Assembly: GCA_031835245.1 (NCBI GenBank)
Contig: JAVKOQ010000645.1
Coordinates: 1 to 21,678, forward strand
Direction: 5' to 3'
Origin: Balamuthia mandrillaris
Lineage: Eukaryota > Discosea > Longamoebia > Balamuthiidae
Length of the DNA: 21,678 bases
Below, in pieces: positions 14,913 through 21,678 of the stretch (position 1 is its first letter; each line of letters begins with the position of its first letter). Below the pieces are notes generated by a model. That model had not been told where the DNA came from. It searched no databases and saw only the letters and a program-made list of their open reading frames with translations. The position numbers were made by a program, and so were the translations under genes.

Positions 14913-17900
14913 CTTCTTCTTCTTCTTCTTCTTCTTCTTCTTCTTCTTCTTCTTCTTCTTCTTCTTCTTCTGCATCTTCTTCTTCTTCCTCTTCTTCTTC
15001 CTCAACTTCTTCAACCGCTTCAACTGTAGAGCTTTTACCGATCGACTCCAGTAGGAAGGTTACCATTCTTCCAACAACAAAAACAACAACCGACAGAACG
15101 ACAACAATAACGACCCCTTCTTTTGCTTCCAGAAACGATGTACAAAACAAGAGCTTCGACACGATAAGAGGAAGAAAGAGCGTTTTCTTCCAATGGAAGA
15201 AAAGAGAGGCGGAGGAGCAAGAAAAGGAGAAGGAGAAGGAGAGAGCGACGATACCAACCACACCGACTAGAAACGAACCAGCGAGGGTGATGTCTTTTTT
15301 GGACGTCAAAAAAGCGTTCTTCACTGCCAACAGCAACGCACACAACCACAATAGTAACAGCAGATATGAAAGTGGAACATTCTCGATGGGCACATGTTCT
15401 TCTGCTTCTGCGCCCTCTCTATTCTCTGTTTCGGATGGAACGTCCACCATTCGAGCTGCTCAAATGCACAGATGGAAGAGACCTCCTCTCTTTCCTTCTT
15501 CCACCTTTCAACAACTAGCTCAACAACCACCTCAACCCACAACATATGTTGATAACAACAAAAACAGCAACAACGACGAAGAAGAAAGAAATGAAGAACA
15601 AGAAGTAGACGAGAGAGAAGAAGAGGAAGAGAAGGAGGAAGAAATAGAGGAGAAGCTGATGATTACGATGAAAGAAAGAGAAGCAGTGGAGGAGCGACCT
15701 CAATCCAGTTCATTCTTTCCAGTTGCAATTGATAAAAGAGAAAGAGAAGCAAGTGGAGCGATAAAAGTTCCGGTTCGATCTCCGTTGTCTTCAAGAGGTG
15801 CTCCTCCACCAGTTCCAAAGAGAGAGTTAAGACGACCGTCCAAGAGTTTGGATAAGTCAGAAGGACTGAAGCTGATGAGGAAGATGACGATGGGCAACTT
15901 TGTTCAGCAAAGTACTTCTTTCTTCTTTTATCCATCTTCTCTTTTCTATTTTTCCCATTTTCGTCTCTCTCTCTCTCTTTCTCTATTCTTTCTCTCCTTG
16001 CTTTAATTTTCTTCTGCCATGAGAAAGAAAGACTTTTAACTTCATTTTTCCAGAAAGGTTGCTGAAGCGACGAGCAGCAGTGGCAAAAGAAATACTAGAG
16101 ACCGAACGAATCTACGTCTCCAATCTCCACTTTCTCATCAATGAGTACAAACTACCTTTGGAGACGTTAGCTCAAACGACCTCCGGCATCATTCCTACCT
16201 CTGCCATTCCTACTATATTTAGCAATGTCGATTCCATTTTGTACCTTCACGAAAGGTTGCTCTCGGATTTAGAAAAAGAGATGAAGATCTGGAGTCCCGC
16301 AACTGGTGTTCTTGGCCATATCTTTTTGGCACTTGTGCGTTGTTCCTTCCTTCTTCTGTTTCCGTTTCTTTTTCATTTAATGTTGTTTCAATGAATATCC
16401 AACCAACAAATAATGCCCCTATAACAGGCACCGTGGATGAAGCTCTACACTGATTATATTAACAACTATGATGACGCTCTGAACATTCTCTCAGTGCTTC
16501 ACAAAAACAGAAGGTTTACAAAGTTTCTTCAGGTACTGGTTTCTCCTTTTTTTTTTCTATTTTGAACATAATGCTTACTTTTGATGTAACGAAGCAACGG
16601 CCAACCCCTCTGGACAAGATGAAAGGAGATTGGTATCTTACCCATCTACTCATCCTCCCTGGTTTGTTCTTTCTCCGGATTTATTTTCTCCACTCTTCTT
16701 TGACTTTCTTCTTCGGCAATCTCTAACTTTCCTTATTCTTAGTCCAAAGAATTCCAAGATACAAACTACTGTTTCGTGTAAGCTCTTTTCTCCCTTCGTT
16801 TTTATCTTATCATTCTTCCTCTTTTCTCAACAAAACAAACATATTAAACTCTTTCAGGAACTGCTGGCCAGTACACATTGCGAACATTCTGACTATAACG
16901 ATATAGCAAAAGTGGCGACCACCATTTCTGATTTGGCCAATTACATCGAAGACAAAAAGAATACCTTCGAAAAGAGACACAAGCTTTGGACCATTCACAA
17001 CAAACTTCACTATCGCAAAGACAAAACTCTTGTGCCCAAAGCAGTTCGCCAGAAAGAAAAAAAGAAGGTATCATTTTTCTCCTTCTTGTTCGGTTTCCTC
17101 TCCTTGTAGATCTCTTTGATAACATTTTAAGAAATGAAAAAGATGCGAAATATAATGAAACCAACGAGGGAACTTGTCAAGTCGGGACCCGTGCTACTAT
17201 TCCAACAAACTGGAAAAGGACGCGGTTCTCCCCTCGCTTGCATCCTTTTCCTCTTCAACGATGCTCTCCTTCTTGCCAAAAGTCTTTTGATGGGAGCTGA
17301 GCTCGAATACATCGTCATGGTCAGTCTCTACAAAATTGTTCTTCCTTCTCGTTCAAGCATTTCTGTTTTTTCGGCTTCTTCATCCCCATCATCTTCTCTT
17401 GCACCTTTTGCTTCCATAACTTCTTCTGCTGCTTCTGCTCCTGCTTCTGCTGCTTCTGCTTCTCCAGCTCCATTTTCATATACTTCAACCGTACCCCCTC
17501 CGTCATGGGCTTATGGAATTGCTCCATTTTCGTCCTCTCCTTCAGCTTCTCCCTCTCCTTCTCCTGCTTCTTCTCGTTCATCCACTTCTTCTTCTACATC
17601 TCCTTCTCCTTCTTCTTCCCGCTCTCCAACTGCCACTTGCGTTCCTTCTCCTTCATTACCAAGTTTTCAAGTGACTTCAAAAGATGGAACTACATTGGAA
17701 TTCTTTGTGGAAGATCCCAACGAAATGGAGGAATGGTATACAGCGATATGGAACGAAGCCGAAAAGTACACAACGACAAAGCATGATATAGCTGGAACGT
17801 TGCCGTTGCACCAAGCCAGCAGAACGGGAAACGTCTTGGAGCTGAAGCATATGTTGCAGAGAGTGAGCAAGTATAAGAGCAAGGGCAAAGACGGGGAGGA

Positions 17901-18408
17901 CGAAGAGGAACACCCGGTGAACGCAAAGGATGGAAAAGGACGAACTGCGCTGTATTTGGCTGCAAAGAACGGACACGGCAATGCTGCCAAATTGTTGGTG
18001 GAACAATTTGAAGTGGATGTTACAATAAGGTTTGTTTCTTATCTCGTTTCTCTCTCTTGCCTTGTCTTTCTCTTTTTTTTATCACTTTTCGCTTTTCGCT
18101 TTGCTATTTCTATACCTATTTTTTCATGTTTCAACTCTTTTAACGAATACGCTTATACCAACAGAGCGAGTAATGGTCTTCTCCCTTCGGAGGCAGCCAT
18201 CGCCAACGGCCATTTCGCCATCGCGCATTACCTCGGAGAGAAAGAGAAACTGGCGCTCAAACGGCAACAAGAATTCTCCTCCTTCAAAAACACGTTCAAC
18301 GCGATGTCCACCTTGAGAGGAGCCAAAGACGAGTGGAAGAGAGGCACTAACCGACTGAAACGAGGGACCGATAGAATGAGAAGAAAGAAAACAACAGACG
18401 AAGTGTGA
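14473..18408 (+). CDS. SH3 - RhoGEF (DH) - PH - ankyrin signalling protein
   Basis: Nine exons: 14473-14604, 14765-15911, 16054-16334, 16428-16532, 16595-16661, 16743-16777, 16858-17067, 17143-18029, 18165-18408, giving 1035 residues with a consistent frame. SH3 is at about 28-80 (LIEIIETNPSGWWKGRKEDG, then GYFPQNYVKL). A Ser-rich and charged linker holds the class II SH3 ligand PPPVPKR. The DH domain is at about 434-640 (AKEILETERIYVSNLHFLIN, APWMKLYTDYINNY, QRIPRYKLLFRELL); it should load GTP onto a Rho/Rac GTPase. The PH domain at about 665-845 is split by a long Ser/Ala/Pro insert and ends VEDPNEMEEWYTAIWNEAEK. Three ankyrin repeats follow (GRTALYLAAKNGHGNAAKLL). The acceptor of exon 8 is A-rich (GAAAAAG at 17142). 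Likely cytosolic or membrane-recruited, acting on actin. The N-terminus could be longer if upstream exons exist. Confidence 0.88.
14883..15000 (+). repeat. (TTC)n coding repeat giving poly-serine in gene J
   Basis: About 30 consecutive TTC/TCT units (14883-14970), then a second, less pure block with TCC codons, give a serine run directly after the SH3 domain. The third-base changes in the second block suggest older sequence there and recent expansion of the first. Confidence 0.92.
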
Positions 18409-18487
18409 GCGACGAACTTCTTTTTCAAGCTTTTTGTATAAACGACAGAGTTTTCAACAGAGGTTTTTTTCAAAGTAAGATCTTAGC
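18409..18487. other. Short convergent spacer between genes J and K
   Basis: Only 79 bp separate the stop codons of gene J (plus) and gene K (minus). Their 3' untranslated regions must be very short or overlap. Confidence 0.7.
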
Positions 18488-18862
18488 TCAAGATAGAGGA
18501 GAGAACGCTTCGTGAGTCACGCACTGTCCTCCTTGGCCACAAGAGAAACAGCTGCAATCGGGGCCAGGGCAGCCGGAACACTGACAGCTTTGGCCTTGGC
18601 AACAGGTCTGGCCATCGGGGCAGCAACAGGCTTTGCGGAAGGGACAACAAGCTGGGTTGCCGTCGGGAGTCACGCAGCAGGTCTCGGTGCTTTGACAGGC
18701 GCCGGGGGAGCATGGTGGTTTTCGGTCGACGGAGCGAATGTCCGAGGAAGGAGTGGCCTGGTGAAGTGCTGTGGGTATGGAGTTTGTGGCTATGGTGGCA
18801 GTTTCAGCGATTGCTATAAAACAAACCAAAAAAATTACTGGGAAGAAATATTGGTTTGCCAT
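18488..18862 (-). CDS. Secreted cysteine-rich, granulin-like protein
   Basis: A single exon of 124 residues. The N-terminus is a signal peptide (FFPVIFLVCFIAIAETATIA, cut near 20-25). The mature part has 18 cysteines, many as pairs or triplets: ETCCVTPDGNPACCPFRKAC, then CCPDGQTCC, then GQSCQCSGCPGPDCSCFSC. The CC-x-DG-x-x-CC spacing resembles granulin or related knottin-like modules, but it is not a full twelve-Cys granulin, so the fold is tentative. A dibasic site is absent between modules. The product is probably exported to the cell surface, the medium or a phagosome. It starts 211 bp from divergent gene L; two GTCGAC palindromes lie in between. A GTCGAC inside the coding sequence (18725) is probably chance. 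Confidence 0.8.
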   Translation of the reverse strand: MANQYFFPVIFLVCFIAIAETATIATNSIPTALHQATPSSDIRSVDRKPPCSPGACQSTETCCVTPDGNPACCPFRKACCCPDGQTCCQGQSCQCSGCPGPDCSCFSCGQGGQCVTHEAFSPLS

Positions 18863-18943
18863 CTGTGGAGGGTGTAAAGAGAAACCAGAATCCTTTTAAT
18901 CCTCCTCTTCTTCTTTTGCTTTCTTCTTAGTCGAAGAGTTTTT

Positions 18944-19017
18944 GTCGACCAACCCAAAAATAGAAAGGGATTGTGCAGGTCTGCTTCACAAATGGTTCAC
19001 CAGAATTACGCGTCGAC
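18944..19017. promoter_or_regulatory. Two GTCGAC palindromes upstream of genes K and L
   Basis: Copies at 18944-18949 (TGTCGACCAACCC) and 19012-19017 (CGTCGACGTGAAAG) lie in the divergent interval between gene K (minus, starts 18862) and the candidate gene L (plus, starts 19074). Confidence 0.5.
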
Positions 19018-19073
19018 GTGAAAGTGCTGAAGCAAAAAGAAAGAGAAGCACGGCCGATAACCAACCGCTCAAA

Positions 19074-19315
19074 ATGAAGCTGTGTGAGAAGGAAAAGAAA
19101 ACAGTCAAGCGGTGGGTTCGCGTTCCTGGAAACTTGCTCCTCCTCCACAACAACGGTTTTTTTTCCCCATTCTCTCGCGTTTGTCTTGCTTCCTCCAGAT
19201 TTTTACCTCGCTCCTGTCCTCTCTCCTGTCCTCGTTAACTATTTTTTTTGTTGTAGGGATGACATCAGCGGACAAGGGATGGGCGGAACACCGCCAATGG
19301 CAGATAGTTGGGTAG
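19074..19315 (+). CDS. Candidate small two-exon gene
   Basis: A tentative model: exons 19074-19155 and 19257-19315, phase 1, giving 46 residues. The ATG has an A-rich context (CTCAAAATGA), the donor is CAACG|GTTTTTTTTCC and the acceptor TTTTTTTGTTGTAG, both good for this genome. The product is basic with a short hydrophobic stretch (KRWVRVPGNLLLLHNNG) and ends WAEHRQWQIVG. I recognise no family. The open frame of exon 1 also extends upstream to 18942 without an ATG, so an earlier exon is possible, and a second frame through exon 2 stays open to 19401 (GWGFCTWRLGKL). It could also be an untranslated leader or a noncoding RNA. Confidence 0.3.
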
Positions 19316-19628
19316 GGTGGATACCAACCAATCCGGTTAAGCAGGGTTGGGGATTCTGCACGTGGCGGCTGGGAAAGCTCTCCCTCTTTTTCTGCTCATA
19401 ATGGGTTTTTTAAGGTAGATTACACCGCTTCATAGTTCTTTTGACCTCTCTTCCCTATTTATTCTTGGTGTTGTCGCATGTGTGTTCGGAGATATTCTTT
19501 GTTTTTACAACTACCCACATAGCGGGACTGACCTACATCAAACCTTTCTCTCTCTTGCTTCTCTTCTCTACTCTTCACCCATTTTTTTTTGGCTCTTCTT
19601 TGTTGCACCAGCATAACGAACGCCTAAA
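19316..19628. other. Upstream region of gene M
   Basis: A T- and C-rich region with no recognised gene. The end resembles an intron: a pyrimidine tract, TTTTTTTTGG, then TTGCACCAG at about 19604-19612, followed by only 16 nt before the ATG of gene M. A leader intron in the 5' untranslated region is plausible; its donor cannot be fixed. Confidence 0.4.
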
Positions 19629-21464
19629 ATGGAAGCCACAGAGAAGCAACGTCCACCCATGACAAATGTGCCTCTGGGCATGTCCCTCTTGCAGGGATGC
19701 CTCTTCTCGTCGCCATGGTCCAGAAAGAAGAAGCTCTTCCTCAGAGCCACCGTTTTCATCCTGACTTTTCTCTGTTACATGTCCTATCATCTCTCTCGCA
19801 AACCTCCCAGCATAGTCAAGTCCGTTCTTCACAATACCGACAAAGAAACCAACGACGACGACTCCCTCCCTCGACTTCGTCAGCTTCAGCATCTTCGTCC
19901 TCTGCTTTGTTAACTTCAGACGGGGGATGGGCTCCTTTTGACGACGAGCATAAAGGAGAAGGCATGTTGGGAAGCCTTGACACTGCGTTCCTAGCCTCGT
20001 ATGCCGTTGGTATGTTCTTCAGTGGTCATCTTGGGGACCGCGTGAACCTGAGGTTGGCCTGTTAATACTCTTCTTTGTTTCTTACCCTTCAGAAGCTCTC
20101 TGTCCGCTGTCTTTTCTAATGGCAAAAATGAAAACGATAATAGATACTTTCTGAGTGCAGGAATGATCCTCACGGGTATCTGCACCACTCTCTTTGGCAT
20201 GGCCTACCTCTGGAACATCCACTCCTTCTGGTACTTCGTGGTCGTTCAGGTGCTCTCTGGTCTCTTCCAATCGACCGGCTGGCCCTCTGTCGTCAGCATC
20301 ATGGGCAATTGGTTCGGCAAAGGCAGACGAGGATTCGTGATGGGCGTATGGAACGCCAACACCTCTGTGGGAAACATTCTTGGTGCGTTGGTGGCGTCGG
20401 CGGCGTTGGGCCTCGGTTGGGGATACTCGTTCATTCTTCCGGGGATCATCATTGGTGGACTTGGGGTGATTGTCTTTTTCTTTTTGGTGGTTGCTCCGCC
20501 ACCTTCTGCTTCGGCTGCAAACGACGAGGCGAAAGCGGCGGAAGAAGGGTCCATCAATCAGGATGAAAAGTTGGAAGGAGGAGACGAAAATGAGGAGGAG
20601 ATCTACTTGTTGGAAAATAGCAAGCATCAAGCGGGGAGGGAGGAGAAGAAGAAGGAGAAGGGCATCAACTTTTTCAAGGCGTGGCTGATTCCTGGGGTGG
20701 CGGAGTTTGCATTGGCGCTGTTCTTTTGCAAGCTGGTCAGTTACACGTTCCTCTACTGGTTGCCTTTCTACCTAAAACATACTGGTAATTATTCTCTCCT
20801 TCGTCCTTCGCTCCTCACCACCTTCCTGCGTTTATGCTTTTAGCTCTCTTTCTTTCCTCTATCCTCATCTCTTCTCCTTGTTCTTTCGTTTTGGTCCAAC
20901 GGTTCTCTTACAACAAGAACAGAAATCGGAGGCAAACGTCTTGGTACCTCCGAAGCAGGCAACCTCTCCACTCTCTTCGACGTGGGCGGCATCCTCGGTG
21001 GCATCCTTGCCGGCCTCCTCTCCGACACTCTCCGTGGAGAGTCTCAAGCCACTACATCCGCGTTGATGATGTACCTCGCGATCCCTGCTCTCTATCTCTA
21101 CCGCCTCCTTGGCGACCGGAGCTTCGCTCTCAACATCCTGCTTATGTTCATGGGCGGCCTCTTTGTCAACGGACCTTACTCACTCATCACCACCGCCGTC
21201 TCCGCTGACCTCGGCACGCATTCCTGCTTGAAAGGGGATGCCAAGGCCTTGGCCACCGTTACGGCCATCATCGATGGCACGGGCAGCCTTGGAGCGGCCG
21301 TCGGTCCGTTCATCACCGGTTGGCTGTCCAGCGCGGAGGATGGTTGGGACCGGGTGTTTTGGATGTTGATGGGGATGTGCGGGGCCAGCGCCCTGCTCTT
21401 GAGCCGTCTGGTGTGGAAGGAGCTCCGTAAGAAGGCTCGGCTTTGCTGCCGTCAAGAAAATTAA
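19629..21464 (+). CDS. SLC37-family sugar-phosphate exchanger
   Basis: Four exons: 19629-19878, 19920-20052, 20144-20784, 20923-21464, giving about 521 residues. SLC37 members of the major facilitator superfamily swap glucose-6-phosphate or glycerol-3-phosphate for phosphate, usually in the ER membrane. Signatures: [20 protein letters not shown] in helix 1, GWAPFDDEH in the first lumenal loop, [98 protein letters not shown] and [20 protein letters not shown]. The charged central loop (20510-20660) is Glu/Lys-rich. Exon 3 begins ATACTTTCTG, chosen because RYFLSAGM is a family motif. The join of exons 1 and 2 is uncertain: the frame must change between 19855 and 19920, and the only suitable GT-AG pair gives a 41-nt intron (GTCAGC to AACTTCAG). 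The alternative is a frame error in a Ser-rich loop. Confidence 0.9.
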
Positions 21465-21472
21465 CTATAACT

Positions 21473-21562
21473 GTCGACACAAGTAGTGGCCAATAGGATC
21501 TTTGTTAAATCTCCGTTTATAATGTAATTATCCTATCGATTAAACGTCGACTTAATGTCGAC
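21473..21562. promoter_or_regulatory. Three GTCGAC palindromes at the right edge
   Basis: Copies at 21473-21478, 21546-21551 and 21557-21562 lie in AT-rich DNA after gene M. The last is TGTCGACAAATGG and is followed by GGAAATTTTTCC. By analogy with genes A, B and G, this is the promoter of a plus-strand gene beyond the window. Confidence 0.45.
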
Positions 21563-21678
21563 AAATGGAAATTTTTCCAACGAAATGGCGTAATCTGGAT
21601 TTTCATCCAATCTGCGCCATTATAGAACAACAAAAAAAAATCGCCTAAAAAAAAAAGATTTGATAAGAAAGAAAAGGA

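Noticed and set aside
14784-15450. Minus-strand poly-Lys and poly-Glu frames
   Set aside because: Antisense of the TTC repeat in gene J.
18512-18877. Plus-strand Ala/Gly-rich frame
   Set aside because: Antisense of gene K, which has a signal peptide and a cysteine pattern that cannot be chance.
1-21678. Mobile elements, CRISPR arrays and tRNA or rRNA genes
   Set aside because: I saw no transposase, reverse transcriptase, terminal repeats, spaced direct repeats or cloverleaf arms. The tandem repeats present are simple microsatellites and one minisatellite.

Overview
The window is nuclear DNA of an intron-rich, gene-dense microbial eukaryote. An amoebozoan, perhaps a free-living amoeba of the Balamuthia/Acanthamoeba type, fits best; this is inferred from gene style (F-box/ankyrin protein with GCPWD-type repeats, SH3-RhoGEF-PH-ankyrin protein, very pyrimidine-rich introns) and not from a marker gene. 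I found no rRNA, tRNA, CRISPR array, transposon or viral element.

Left part (1-4455): an F-box/ankyrin gene on the minus strand whose frame is interrupted twice, then three tandem plus-strand paralogues (A, B, C). The paralogues share one four-exon structure and encode short proteins with an N-terminal membrane anchor and a START/SRPBCC-like lipid-binding fold.

Middle (4456-13534): minus-strand genes for a TULIP/BPI-like lipid-binding protein (D) and a membrane-anchored DUF1971/YeaR-like protein (E). Next come plus-strand genes for a TrmB-type tRNA guanine-N7 methyltransferase with a presequence-like N-terminus (F) and ornithine aminotransferase (G). A minus-strand gene for a Dad1-like subunit of the DASH/Dam1 kinetochore complex is divergent from a plus-strand enoyl-CoA isomerase/hydratase gene (H). 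A small minus-strand MORN_2-type protein (I) follows.

Right part (13535-21678): a 1035-residue SH3-RhoGEF-PH-ankyrin signalling protein (J), a secreted cysteine-rich granulin-like protein on the minus strand (K), a doubtful small two-exon gene (L) and an SLC37-family sugar-phosphate exchanger (M). The last 200 bp look like a promoter for a gene beyond the edge.

The genes do not form one pathway. Three regional themes are worth attention: (1) a cluster of predicted lipid-handling, membrane-tethered proteins (A-C, D); (2) the palindrome GTCGAC, usually TGTCGACA followed by A-rich DNA, concentrated upstream of starts and probably a core promoter element; (3) introns that are pyrimidine-rich on the transcribed-sense strand, with several A-rich acceptors. 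All exon borders were set by hand from reading frame, GT/AG signals and family alignment; none is supported by transcripts.
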